A DNA stretch of 64,000 bases from CAJXYS01 sp913063035 (GTDB lineage: Bacteria > Pseudomonadota > Alphaproteobacteria > Rhodobacterales > Rhodobacteraceae), in assembly GCF_050586465.1 (NCBI RefSeq), contig NZ_JBOCEG010000001.1, positions 62,001-126,000 of the forward strand. Direction: 5' to 3'. Positions 43,495-51,208 of the stretch are shown in pieces. How positions within the stretch are numbered: position 1 is the stretch's first letter; every line of letters begins with the position of its first letter. The translations under genes and the position numbers were made by a program. The notes beneath the pieces are model-generated. The model was not told the origin of the DNA, did no database searches, and saw only the letters and a program-made list of their open reading frames with translations.

Positions 43495-43629
43495 TCAGGC
43501 GGACAGCTTCTTGCGGCCGCGGGCGCGACGCCGGTTCAGGACCTGGCGGCCGGCCTTCGTGGCCATGCGCGCGCGGAAACCGTGGCGGCGCTTGCGCACG
43601 AGGTTGCTCGGCTGAAAGGTGCGTTTCAT
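43495..43629 (-). CDS. rpmH: 50S ribosomal protein L34
   Basis: A 44-residue, very basic protein beginning MKRTFQPSNLVRKRRHGF and ending GRKKLSA, the standard L34 sequence. AGGAGA lies just ahead of the start. It opens the rpmH-rnpA-yidD group. Confidence 0.97.
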   Translation of the reverse strand: MKRTFQPSNLVRKRRHGFRARMATKAGRQVLNRRRARGRKKLSA

Positions 43630-43697
43630 GTCTCTTCTCCTGCGCGGTGCGGCCCGCCCTCCGGCGGATTCGCGGGCCGATGCTGTTCGGAAGCCGC

Positions 43698-43726
43698 TGT
43701 TTAGGGGGTGATCGGGGCGAAGTCAA
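43698..43726 (-). promoter_or_regulatory. Promoter for rpmH-rnpA-yidD
   Basis: On the minus strand, TTGACT (43726-43721) is 17 bases from TAAACA (43703-43698). The transcript would have a leader of about 60 bases. Confidence 0.6.
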
Positions 43727-43930
43727 TTCGCCGGCTGTCCGAAAACTGCAACATTCGGCCGCGTCCTGCCGGAAATCGGGACCCGTGCTGACACAAACCG
43801 GCGCGAAGCCGTCATAAACGGGCGAAATCCATCACCCGTCATCAAGCGCGCGTGAACCCCCTATGCCGGGCGCGGCCCCGCGGTCCAGATAAGGGGAACG
43901 AAACGGGCTGAAACCGCGGGGCGGCAAGAC
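43727..43930. other. Intergenic stretch with no identified feature
   Basis: This is the rest of the 301-base gap between divergent rpmH and the TVP38 gene. I see no ORF, repeat or clear plus-strand promoter in it. It presumably carries the promoter of the TVP38 operon. Confidence 0.4.
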
Positions 43931-44662
43931 ATGGACAGAAGCATGGACCGGAACAAGAGCCAATGGATGCGACACCTGCCTTTGGGCGTGATCCTCGCGG
44001 TGGCGGTGACCGGCTACCTGGCGCTGGGCGACGTGCTCACCTTCGAGGCGCTGGCCGAGAACCGCGAGAGGCTGCTGGCCTTCCGCGATGCGTATTATGT
44101 CTCTACCGCGCTTGCCTTCATGGCCGCCTATGTCGTGATCGTGGCCTTCTCGCTGCCCGGCGCGACGGTGGCGACGCTGACGGGCGGCTTTCTGTTCGGG
44201 CTCTTTCCCGGGGTGCTCTTCAACGTGGTGGCCGCCACGGTCGGGGCGACCGCGATCTTCCTTGCCGCGCGCTGGGGGCTGGGCGACGCGCTGTCGCGCC
44301 GGATCGACGCCTCGGAGGGCCGGGTGAAGCGGATGCGCGCAGGTCTCCGGGACAACGAGCTGAGCTTTCTCTTCCTGATGCGGTTGGTTCCGGCGGTGCC
44401 GTTCTTCGTGGCCAACCTCGTGCCCGCGCTGGTCGGCGTCGGTACCGGGCGCTTCGTGTTCACGACCTTCTTCGGCATCATTCCCGGGGGGCTGGTCTAT
44501 ACCTGGGTCGGGGCCGGGCTCGGCCGGGTCTTCGCCCGGGGCGAGACGCCGAACCTCGGCATCATCTTCGAGCCGCACATCCTCGGCCCGATCCTCGGGC
44601 TCTGCGCCCTGGCGGCGCTGCCGATGGTGCTGCGGGCGCTGCGTGGCCGGAAAGGAGACTGA
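43931..44662 (+). CDS. TVP38/TMEM64-family membrane protein (DedA-like)
   Basis: A 243-residue inner-membrane protein with about six hydrophobic segments. The SNARE-associated/VTT signature is seen in FSLPGATVATLTGGFLFGLF and RLVPAVPFFVANLVPALVGV. Relatives are thought to be lipid scramblases or transporters; the substrate is unknown. It ends one base before the flavoprotein gene. TVP38 proteins are found fused or next to mercuric-reductase-like flavoproteins in other bacteria, which supports a joint function. Confidence 0.88.
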   Translation: MDRSMDRNKSQWMRHLPLGVILAVAVTGYLALGDVLTFEALAENRERLLAFRDAYYVSTALAFMAAYVVIVAFSLPGATVATLTGGFLFGLFPGVLFNVVAATVGATAIFLAARWGLGDALSRRIDASEGRVKRMRAGLRDNELSFLFLMRLVPAVPFFVANLVPALVGVGTGRFVFTTFFGIIPGGLVYTWVGAGLGRVFARGETPNLGIIFEPHILGPILGLCALAALPMVLRALRGRKGD

Positions 44663-44663
44663 C

Positions 44664-46079
44664 ATGCCGGAACGGATCGAGACGGATCTCTGCGTGATCG
44701 GCGCCGGGTCGGGCGGGCTTTCGGTCGCGGCGGGCGCGGTGCAGATGGGCGCGCGGGTCGTGCTGGTCGAGGGCGGCAAGATGGGCGGCGACTGCCTGAA
44801 TTACGGCTGCGTGCCGTCGAAATCGCTGATCGCCGCGTCCCGGCACGCCCATGCCATGACGACGGGCGCCCCCTTCGGCGTGGCCCCGGTGGTGCCGGAG
44901 GTGGACTACGCCGCCGCCAAGGATCACGTGGCCGACGTCATCGCCGGCATCGCGCCGCATGACAGCCAGGAGCGCTTCGAGGGCCTCGGCGTGCGGGTGA
45001 TCCGTGCCTGGGGCCGGTTCACCTCGGACCGTGAACTCGAGGCCGGGGACGCGCTGATCCGCGCCCGCCGCTTCGTCATCGCGACCGGCTCGGCGCCGCT
45101 CGTGCCGCCGATCCCGGGCGTGGAGACCGTACCGGTCGAAACCAACGAAACCATTTTCGAGCTGCGCGAAAGACCCGAACACCTGCTCGTCATCGGCGGT
45201 GGGCCGATCGGGATGGAGCTTGCGCAGGCCCATCTGCGGCTTGGATCGCGGGTGACGGTGCTGGAAGGCGACCGTGCGCTCGGCCGTGACGATCCGGACC
45301 TGTCCGCCATCGTGCTGGACCGGCTCAGGGCCGAGGGTGTCGAGATCCACGAGGGGGCCACCGCCGCCGAAATCCGCGGTGCGGCCGGCGCGATCGAGGT
45401 CGTCACCAGGGAGGGGGACGTCCATGCCGGCACCCACCTGCTGATGGCCGTGGGGCGCAAGCCCAATATCGGCGCCCTGAACCTCGACGCCGCCGGGATC
45501 GCCCATGACCGGCGCGGCGTCACCGTCGATGACGGGCTGCGCAGCAGCAACCGCCGTGTCTACGCGATCGGCGACGTGGCGGGCGGGCTGCAATTCACCC
45601 ATGTCGCGGGCTACCACGCCGGGATCGTGGTGCGCTCTGCGCTGTTCGGGCTGCCGTCCAGGGCCGCCACGGCGCATCTGCCGTGGGTGACCTATACCGA
45701 CCCCGAACTGGCCCAGGTCGGCCTGACCGAGGCCGAGGCGCGCGCGCGGCACGGCGCCGCGCTCGAGGTCGTCGGCGCCGACTACGCCGAGAACGACCGG
45801 GCCCGGGCCGAGCGGCTCACCCGGGGCCGGGTCAAGGTCATGGTGGTCAAGGGCCGGCCGGTCGGGGCCAGCATCGCCGGCGCGCAGGCGGGCGAGCTGA
45901 TCCAGATCTGGGCGCTCGCCATTGCCAACGGTCTCAAGATGAAGGCCGTGGCCGACATGGTGGCGCCCTATCCGACGCTGGGCGAGGTGAACAAGCGCGC
46001 GGCGAGCGCCTATTTCTCGCCGAAGCTATTTGATAATGCATGGGTGAAGCGGATCGTCAGGCTGGTGCAGAGATTCTGA
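44664..46079 (+). CDS. FAD-dependent pyridine nucleotide-disulfide oxidoreductase, mercuric reductase-like
   Basis: A 471-residue flavoprotein. The FAD fold is at residues 11-24 (VIGAGSGGLSVAAG), the redox-active pair is Cys44/Cys49 (GGDCLNYGCVPSK), the NAD(P) motif is GGGPIGMELAQAH, and the second FAD motif is VYAIGDVAGG. The C-terminal dimer-domain motif that normally supplies the catalytic histidine reads APYPTLGEVNK, without the histidine. It is therefore unlikely to be an ordinary lipoamide dehydrogenase. The ATG at 44664 follows AAAGGAGA. Confidence 0.9.
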   Translation: MPERIETDLCVIGAGSGGLSVAAGAVQMGARVVLVEGGKMGGDCLNYGCVPSKSLIAASRHAHAMTTGAPFGVAPVVPEVDYAAAKDHVADVIAGIAPHDSQERFEGLGVRVIRAWGRFTSDRELEAGDALIRARRFVIATGSAPLVPPIPGVETVPVETNETIFELRERPEHLLVIGGGPIGMELAQAHLRLGSRVTVLEGDRALGRDDPDLSAIVLDRLRAEGVEIHEGATAAEIRGAAGAIEVVTREGDVHAGTHLLMAVGRKPNIGALNLDAAGIAHDRRGVTVDDGLRSSNRRVYAIGDVAGGLQFTHVAGYHAGIVVRSALFGLPSRAATAHLPWVTYTDPELAQVGLTEAEARARHGAALEVVGADYAENDRARAERLTRGRVKVMVVKGRPVGASIAGAQAGELIQIWALAIANGLKMKAVADMVAPYPTLGEVNKRAASAYFSPKLFDNAWVKRIVRLVQRF

Positions 46080-46119
46080 GCCGGCCACCATTCGCGACGT
46101 CGGGAGATTGACCAGGCAG

Positions 46120-47529
46120 ATGTTTCTCAACTCGCTTTCCGGGCGGTTCCTGCTCTTGACGATCGTCTTCGTCATGCTGGCCGAGGTGTTCATTTTCGTC
46201 CCGTCTGTCGCGCGCTTCCGCGAGGACTACCTGCTGGCCCGGCTGGAACGCGCGCAGATCGCCTCGCTGGCGCTACTGGCCAGCGAGGACGACATGATCG
46301 AGCCGGACCTGGCCGAGGAGTTGCTGCGCAATGCCGGCGTCTACAACGTCGTGCTGCGGCGCAACGAGGTGCGCGAGCTGATCCTGTCCTCCGACATGCC
46401 GCGCCCCGTGGACAGCACCTTCGACCTGCGCGCGGCCTCCCCCTGGGCGCTGATCGGCGACGCGCTGTCGCGGCTCTGGGACACGGAGCCTCAGGTGATC
46501 CGCGTGATCGGCGAGCCGCTCCGCGATGCGGGGCTGCTGATCGAGGTGACGATGCCGACCCAGCCGCTGCGCGCGGCGATGATCGATTATGGCCTCCGCA
46601 TCCTCGCGCTCTCGGCCGCGATTTCCATATTCACCGCGTTCCTGCTGTTCCTGGCGGTGCGCCGGTTCCTCGTCACGCCGATCTCCCGCGTGATCACCCA
46701 TGTAAAGGCCTACGAGGCCGCACCCGACGACGCGCGCCAGATCATCACGCCCACCGCCTCGATCCGCGAACTGCGCGAGGCCGAGGAAGCGCTCCGCTCG
46801 ATGCAGACGCAGCTGAGCCAGTCGCTGCGGCAGAAGGATCGGCTGGCGGCGCTGGGCGGCGCGGTGGCGCGGGTGAGCCACGACCTGCGCAACATGCTCA
46901 GCACGGCGCAGCTTCTGGCCGACCGCATGGAACAGAGCGCGGACCCGACCGTGCAACGCACCGCGCCCAAGCTCGTCGGGTCGATCTCGCGGGCGGTGAA
47001 CCTCTGCGAGAGCACGCTGGCCTTCGGCCGGGCCGAGGAGCCGGCCCCGCACCTCGGCGAGGTCGCGCTGGGGCCGCTGGTGACCGACGCGATCGAGAAC
47101 GAGAAGCTGGCAGCAGAGGGCGGGCGCGTCCGCTTCGAGACGGATCTGCCGGCCGGCGCGGTGATCCGCGGCGACGCGGAGCAGCTGCACCGTGTGCTGT
47201 CGAACCTGGTGCGGAACGCGCGCGAGGCGATCGAGGGCGCCGGCAAGTCCGGCACCGTCCGGGTAAGCGCCGAGGCCGAAAGCGGCGGCTGGACCATCCG
47301 CGTCGCCGATACCGGGCCGGGCCTGCCGGCAAAGGCGCTCGACCATATTTTCGAGCCGTTCCACGCGACGACGCGGCGCGGCGGATCGGGGCTGGGCCTG
47401 GCCATCGCGGCCGAACTGGTCCGGGGACATGGCGGCACGCTCGAGCTGGTGCGGACCGACGAGACCGGTACCGAGTTCGCGATCCGCCTGCCGGCGGCGA
47501 CGCTTGGGGAGTTCCGCAAAAATCCATGA
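46120..47529 (+). CDS. Sensor histidine kinase, HAMP type (orphan)
   Basis: An inner-membrane sensor kinase of about 469 residues. Membrane helix 1 is near residues 10-30, a periplasmic domain of about 130 residues follows, then helix 2, a HAMP linker, and a dimerisation domain with phospho-acceptor His254 (RVSHDLRNM). The ATPase domain has the N box NLVRNAREAIEG, G1 ADTGPGLPAK and G2 GGSGLGLAIA. No response regulator is adjacent. The ATG at 46120 is preferred; a TTG at 46108 is an alternative with its SD too close. Confidence 0.9.
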   Translation: MFLNSLSGRFLLLTIVFVMLAEVFIFVPSVARFREDYLLARLERAQIASLALLASEDDMIEPDLAEELLRNAGVYNVVLRRNEVRELILSSDMPRPVDSTFDLRAASPWALIGDALSRLWDTEPQVIRVIGEPLRDAGLLIEVTMPTQPLRAAMIDYGLRILALSAAISIFTAFLLFLAVRRFLVTPISRVITHVKAYEAAPDDARQIITPTASIRELREAEEALRSMQTQLSQSLRQKDRLAALGGAVARVSHDLRNMLSTAQLLADRMEQSADPTVQRTAPKLVGSISRAVNLCESTLAFGRAEEPAPHLGEVALGPLVTDAIENEKLAAEGGRVRFETDLPAGAVIRGDAEQLHRVLSNLVRNAREAIEGAGKSGTVRVSAEAESGGWTIRVADTGPGLPAKALDHIFEPFHATTRRGGSGLGLAIAAELVRGHGGTLELVRTDETGTEFAIRLPAATLGEFRKNP

Positions 47530-47575
47530 AATCCGCTTGCATCCGCCCGGCGCCGGCGCTACATGCAGCCCTCAC

Positions 47576-47652
47576 GCACCGGTAGCTCAGCTGGATAGAG
47601 CACGTGACTACGAATCACGGGGTCGGGGGTTCGAATCCTCCCCGGTGCGCCA
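47576..47652 (+). tRNA. tRNA-Arg (anticodon ACG)
   Basis: A full cloverleaf of 77 bases. The acceptor stem is GCACCGG with CCGGTGC, the D arm is GCTCAGCTGGATAGAGC, the anticodon stem is CGTGA/TCACG with loop CTACGAA (anticodon ACG at its centre), and the T arm contains GGTTCGAATCC. Discriminator G and CCA are encoded (47650-47652). It reads CGN arginine codons after A34-to-inosine change. Confidence 0.97.
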
Positions 47653-47995
47653 CCTCACCGATCCTATGGCGACGTAACGTGAGCCCGCAAACGGTGCGGG
47701 CTCGGTCGTTCCAGGTCCCGCCGGGTCCGGTTCTCGCCCCCCCCTGGGCCGGACCGCGGACGGCGATGCTGACAGCTGCCAAGGCCGCGGCGATTGCCGC
47801 CGCTGCCCGAAAGCAGGCCTTGTATGCTGCCCCTGCTGCAAGCCCCGTGGCCGCGGCGGCGGCCGAGACGCCGAGGAAATTTCGGCGCGACAGGCCGGGG
47901 CGCATCGCGGCCGTGGTCGAGCGGCGTTGCGTCGCCGCAGAAAGGCTGCGTTGCGGCGCCTGGAAGTTCATCTTGGCTTGGCAGAAAAGGCACAT
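47615..47995 (-). pseudogene. Orphan Tat-signal N-terminal fragment
   Basis: A minus-strand frame starts at 47995 with a good ribosome site (AGAGGA). It begins MCLFCQAKMNFQAPQRS and contains a Tat signal, SRRNFLGVSAAAAATGLAAG. After the signal the sequence becomes alanine-rich low complexity, then runs antisense through the tRNA-Arg gene, where it cannot encode real protein. This looks like the 5' end of a secreted-protein gene whose body was deleted. It could also be a short functional peptide with a misread end. The rest of the 451-base gap 47653-48103 holds only this and the hairpin at 48051-48080. Confidence 0.4.
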
Positions 47996-48050
47996 CGTTC
48001 GGTTCCTCTGGGGCGGGCGCGCGTGTCCGGCGGCGCGGGCTGGTTGAGAA

Positions 48051-48080
48051 GCCCGGCGCCACGTCGATGTGGCGCCGGGC
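48051..48080 (-). terminator. Strong hairpin downstream of the small unknown gene
   Basis: A perfect 12-bp stem (48051-48062 with 48069-48080) and 6-base loop, 23 bases beyond the stop of the minus-strand gene at 48104. The T-tract is short (TTCTC). Confidence 0.6.
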
Positions 48081-48103
48081 GGTGTCGCGGGAACGCGGCC
48101 CGT

Positions 48104-48370
48104 TCAGGTCAGGGCCACGGCCCTGGTGGTCTGCAGCAGATGCCCGGCCTTCGCGGCGTCCTCTGCATGCCCGGGCGCCTGCATGAAGCTGTTGAAGACC
48201 TTGAGACTTTCAGCCTCGAAGAGGCAGTAGACGGCTGCGGTGTTGTCCTGTTCGTGACCGCAGTAGATCTCGGTGATACCGGCGGCCTCGCGGGCCGGGG
48301 CTTTCGCGCCGTAGGCCTGGTGCCAGTCGGCGAAGGGCGTGCTGATCTCAAAAGTGACGAGGATTTTCAT
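48104..48370 (-). CDS. Small soluble protein of unknown function (DUF3764-like)
   Basis: An 88-residue protein starting MKILVTFEISTPFADWHQAY. The N-terminal beta strand plus FADWHQAY, and the central YCGHEQDNTAAVYCLFEAE, resemble the DUF3764 family, a small ferredoxin-like or dimeric alpha/beta barrel fold. I am not certain of the family. AGGA lies 8 bases ahead of the ATG. It is downstream of the cupin gene on the same strand, with a hairpin between them. Confidence 0.7.
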   Translation of the reverse strand: MKILVTFEISTPFADWHQAYGAKAPAREAAGITEIYCGHEQDNTAAVYCLFEAESLKVFNSFMQAPGHAEDAAKAGHLLQTTRAVALT

Positions 48371-48401
48371 CTGGGGTGTCCTTGGGGCGTGGGATCAAGT
48401 G

Positions 48402-48427
48402 CGGCCCCGCCATGTCCGGCGGGGCCG
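48402..48427 (-). terminator. Hairpin downstream of the cupin gene
   Basis: A perfect 10-bp stem (48402-48411 with 48418-48427) with 6-base loop starts 5 bases beyond the cupin stop, reading the minus strand. No T-tract. Confidence 0.5.
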
Positions 48428-48432
48428 GGGGA

Positions 48433-48960
48433 TCAGGCCATGCCGAAGAACGGCTTGGCGCGCTCGGGCATGGCGCCCATGTCGACGATACAGCCGTAAT
48501 CGGCGCCGGCCTCGGCGACGACGGCGCCCATTTCCATGGGGTCGGTCAGGCCGCGCGCGCGGATGCGCTTGACCACGTCGTCGAAGAAGAACTCGAAGCG
48601 GCTGTCCTGCGAGACGATGGTCAGCGCGCGGGCGGGTTGGTCGCTTTCGTTCCAGGTGGCGTGCAGGATGCCGCGCGGCAGGATCACGGTGCTACCGGCC
48701 GGCGCGGTCTCGACCCGGTCGCCGAGCATGAAGGTCACTTCGCCCTCGAGGATGTAGTAGACCTCGTCCTCGTGGGCATGGGTGTGCGGGGGCGCACCCG
48801 GTGCGCTGGGCGCGAAGTCGACGTCGAAGAGCGAGAAATTCGCGGCCAGGTCGGCCCCGTGGACCAGCTGTGACAGGCCATGTAGCGGGAACGGGATGAT
48901 CCGCTTGTCATCCTGGGTGACGATCTTCGGGGTTGGGGTCGGGGTCTGCGTGTCGGTCAT
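48433..48960 (-). CDS. Cupin-domain protein
   Basis: A 175-residue single-domain cupin. The metal-binding motif 1 is PHTHAHEDEVYYILEGEVTF (His, His, Glu ligands) and motif 2 contains LPRGILHATWN (His). It could be a metal-dependent dioxygenase or a small-molecule-binding protein; the substrate is unknown. The ATG at 48960 follows GGAG. The open frame continues upstream but without a ribosome site. A 303-base gap with two short hairpin repeats lies upstream. Confidence 0.85.
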   Translation of the reverse strand: MTDTQTPTPTPKIVTQDDKRIIPFPLHGLSQLVHGADLAANFSLFDVDFAPSAPGAPPHTHAHEDEVYYILEGEVTFMLGDRVETAPAGSTVILPRGILHATWNESDQPARALTIVSQDSRFEFFFDDVVKRIRARGLTDPMEMGAVVAEAGADYGCIVDMGAMPERAKPFFGMA

Positions 48961-49115
48961 CTGAGGCTCCGTTATGCGCGGATGGGAAGGGATCGGGCAG
49001 GGTCGTGCGAGAGGCTGTCGCGCGCGGCGGTCAGCTGCTCGATCGCCGTGGCGGTGTGCGTTGTCTCTCGCCACGGAAATATCCGGGCCCGCGTCCCGGC
49101 AGCAGCCGCCATGCC

Positions 49116-49141
49116 GCAGAATGCATCTGCGAAAACGCAGA
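49116..49141 (+). repeat. 26-base hairpin repeat, copy 1
   Basis: GCAGAATGC followed by a perfect 6-bp inverted repeat TCTGCG-AAAA-CGCAGA (49126-49141). It matches copy 2 at 49232 in 23 of 26 bases, and two of the differences are paired changes in the stem. Both lie in the cupin-LysR gap (48961-49263), which holds no gene. Confidence 0.6.
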
Positions 49142-49231
49142 CCATGCCACCGCCCTACACACCGAAGGGTGGGTCCAACGATCATTGAGGTTGGGAATTC
49201 GGCCGGGGCGTGCGCCGCCATCTGCGGGTAT

Positions 49232-49257
49232 GCAGAATGCTTCGGCGAAAACGCCGA
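49232..49257 (+). repeat. 26-base hairpin repeat, copy 2
   Basis: GCAGAATGC followed by the perfect inverted repeat TCGGCG-AAAA-CGCCGA (49242-49257), then GGTTTTTC. It is 116 bases from copy 1 and 7 bases from the end of the LysR gene. Confidence 0.6.
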
Positions 49258-49263
49258 GGTTTT

Positions 49264-50142
49264 TCAGAGATCCTTGCGGGGAAACTCGTCCGCGATCTGC
49301 TTCATGCAGGCCCGCACCAGCTGGCGCGCATAAGCCTCGCGCGAGGCTACGAGCCAGCAATTGTGCCCGAACTCCGGGTGGCGGAAGCAGGGCACGAGGT
49401 CCGGGGTCGCGTCGCCGACGGAGCAGGGCAACAAGCCGACCGCCTGCCCCCCCTTCAGCGAGGCCACCATTCCGGGTACCGAACTCACCCGCAGGACGAC
49501 CTGTGCGGGATCGAGCGCATCGCTCAGCCGTCTGATCGGGGCGATGGTGCGGGACATGCGGGCGGAATAGTGGATCACCCGGTGATCGGGCAGGTCGCGC
49601 AGATCCCGCGGCGCGCCCTTGGCCTGCTCGTAGGCCCGGCTGCAATAGAGCCCCCAGGGGACGGTGGCCACGCGACGCGCGATCAGGCTTTCGTCGTCGA
49701 TCTCGTCGGTCATCCGAAGCGCGATATCCGCATCGCCGGCATTGAGATCGAGCTGCGTCTCACTCGTGTCGAGCTCCATGACGACGTCGGGGTGGGATGC
49801 CCGGAACCGCTCGAGGATCGGGGCGACCCAGTGATGGATTGCCTCGGCGGGCCCGGTGACGCGGATGTTCTCGGCCGAGGCGTCCGCCAGCCGCCGGGCG
49901 CGCGCCTCGACGTTCTCGAAGACCGCGCGCGCCGGTTTGCAGGCCTCGAGAAACGCCTCGCCGGTACGGGTCAGACGATAGCCCGACATCTCGCGCTGGA
50001 ACAGCACAAGGCCGGTCTGGGCCTCGAGCGCGTCGAGCCTGCGGCTCACGGTCGTCTGGTTCACGCCGAGCCGCTTGGCGGCCCGCAGCGTGGAGCCTGC
50101 CTCAGCGACCGCGAGAAAGATCTTGATGTCATCCCACCGCAT
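49264..50142 (-). CDS. LysR-family transcriptional regulator
   Basis: A 292-residue regulator. The N-terminal winged helix-turn-helix reads WDDIKIFLAVAEAGSTLRAA and LGVNQTTVSRRLDALE. The C-terminal effector domain of about 200 residues follows, with PWGLYCSRAYEQAK and LPCSVGDATPDLV. It resembles the LTTRs that lack a clear known ligand. The ATG at 50142 is chosen (AGGG upstream); ATGs at 50166 and 50196 are in frame. It may control the cupin gene downstream. The 266-base gap on its upstream side (50143-50408) shows no gene. Confidence 0.88.
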   Translation of the reverse strand: MRWDDIKIFLAVAEAGSTLRAAKRLGVNQTTVSRRLDALEAQTGLVLFQREMSGYRLTRTGEAFLEACKPARAVFENVEARARRLADASAENIRVTGPAEAIHHWVAPILERFRASHPDVVMELDTSETQLDLNAGDADIALRMTDEIDDESLIARRVATVPWGLYCSRAYEQAKGAPRDLRDLPDHRVIHYSARMSRTIAPIRRLSDALDPAQVVLRVSSVPGMVASLKGGQAVGLLPCSVGDATPDLVPCFRHPEFGHNCWLVASREAYARQLVRACMKQIADEFPRKDL

Positions 50143-50408
50143 CGGCCGCCCTGCGTTTCCCTGCATATCTCGTCGCCGCTCGTGGCGCAGTGCCATGATC
50201 GTCGAGGGTAGCGGGGTGGGGCCATGCCGCAAGGCTGGATATTGACGCAGGATTGCCGAAAGGGGCTGCGCAGACGGCGAACGGGCGCTTTCCACCCGTC
50301 CTCGCCACAGAACGGCGCCTCGCGCCCGAACATACGGGAGAAAGCGGCCCGGTCCTCTGCCTTGAGCCCCGGTGCAATGGCCGGTGGTTTGCGCACAAGG
50401 CAAGAAAA

Positions 50409-51071
50409 TCAGGAGACCGACGCGACTTTCTTGAGATTGGCCATCAGGTGATTGAATTTCTCGCCCTGGACGGCGACATGTGCCCGTGTCGCGTCGGCGG
50501 CGCCGTCGGCGTCACCGCGCTCGAGGGCTTCGACGATCTGCTCGTGTTCGGCCATTGATTGCCGCAGCCTGCCTCTCAGCCGAAGCTGGAGGCGACGAAA
50601 CGGCATCAACCTGCGGTGCAGTCGATGGCTTTCATTGGCGAGAAAGGCGTTGCCGGACTGGCGATAGATTATGTCGTGGAAGCGCTCATTCTCTCGATAG
50701 TATTCGTCGGAGTCCCGGTCTTCGACGGCGCGCTGGCAGCGCGCGTTCGTGGCACGGAGGTCTTCCAGCGCCTCATCAGAGATACGCATGGCCGCGAAGC
50801 GGGCGCAGGCGGCTTCCAGTTCGGCCATGACCTCGAACATCTCGACCAACTCGACAGGGCCCGGGTGGCGCACGAAAACGCCGCGGCGTGGCAGCTGCTC
50901 CACCAGTCCGGAGAGTGCGAGACGCTGAAATGCTTCGCGAAGGGGCGTACGCGAGACCGCGAAGCGCTCCGCCAGCTGCACTTCGTCCAAGCGCTCGCCG
51001 TCGGCGAAAGACCCGTTCAGGATCAGGCTTTCAAGCTCATCGGCAATGATATCGGAGCGCTTCCGTTCCAT
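50409..51071 (-). CDS. matR: GntR/FCD-family regulator, probable malonate regulator MatR
   Basis: A 220-residue repressor-type protein. The N-terminal winged HTH has LAERFAVSRTPLREAFQRLA and LVEQLPRRGVFVR. The C-terminal FCD ligand domain carries the metal-binding histidine pattern, for example ENERFHDIIYRQSGN and MAEHEQIVEALERGD. It is divergent from the malonate operon and separated by a 137-base gap with a perfect GntR-type palindrome. The genomic link and operator match to Rhizobium MatR support the name. The ATG at 51071 (MERKRSDII) fits the family; an upstream ATG at 51158 would include promoter sequence. Confidence 0.85.
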   Translation of the reverse strand: MERKRSDIIADELESLILNGSFADGERLDEVQLAERFAVSRTPLREAFQRLALSGLVEQLPRRGVFVRHPGPVELVEMFEVMAELEAACARFAAMRISDEALEDLRATNARCQRAVEDRDSDEYYRENERFHDIIYRQSGNAFLANESHRLHRRLMPFRRLQLRLRGRLRQSMAEHEQIVEALERGDADGAADATRAHVAVQGEKFNHLMANLKKVASVS

Positions 51072-51116
51072 GGGGTTCAATCTATCCACCCGGCACTTCG
51101 CCCACAAGACTATAAT

Positions 51117-51130
51117 TCTTGTATACAAAA
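51117..51130. promoter_or_regulatory. MatR operator
   Basis: TCTTGTATACAAAA has a perfect 10-base palindrome TTGTATACAA (51119-51128) at its centre. The Rhizobium trifolii MatR site, as I recall it, is TCTTGTA/TACACGA centred at -46.5. The left half is identical here, and the centre (51123.5) lies about 46 bases ahead of the predicted start of the malonate transcript. Confidence 0.75.
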
Positions 51131-51133
51131 CTA

Positions 51134-51162
51134 TTGACCTTGCCGACATTGATTGCAAATCT
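51134..51162 (+). promoter_or_regulatory. Promoter of the malonate operon
   Basis: TTGACC (51134-51139), a 17-base spacer, and the weak -10 AAATCT (51157-51162). The MatR site abuts the -35, as in an activator-dependent promoter with a poor -10. Confidence 0.5.
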
Positions 51163-51208
51163 CTGCAGATGGCCGGGCTCGGATTCGGCTCAAAGGGAGG
51201 AAGAAATC

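Noticed and set aside
47608..47841. Minus-strand frame ending GEDSNPRPRDS over the tRNA
   Set aside because: This peptide is the well-known false translation of the antisense of tRNA genes.
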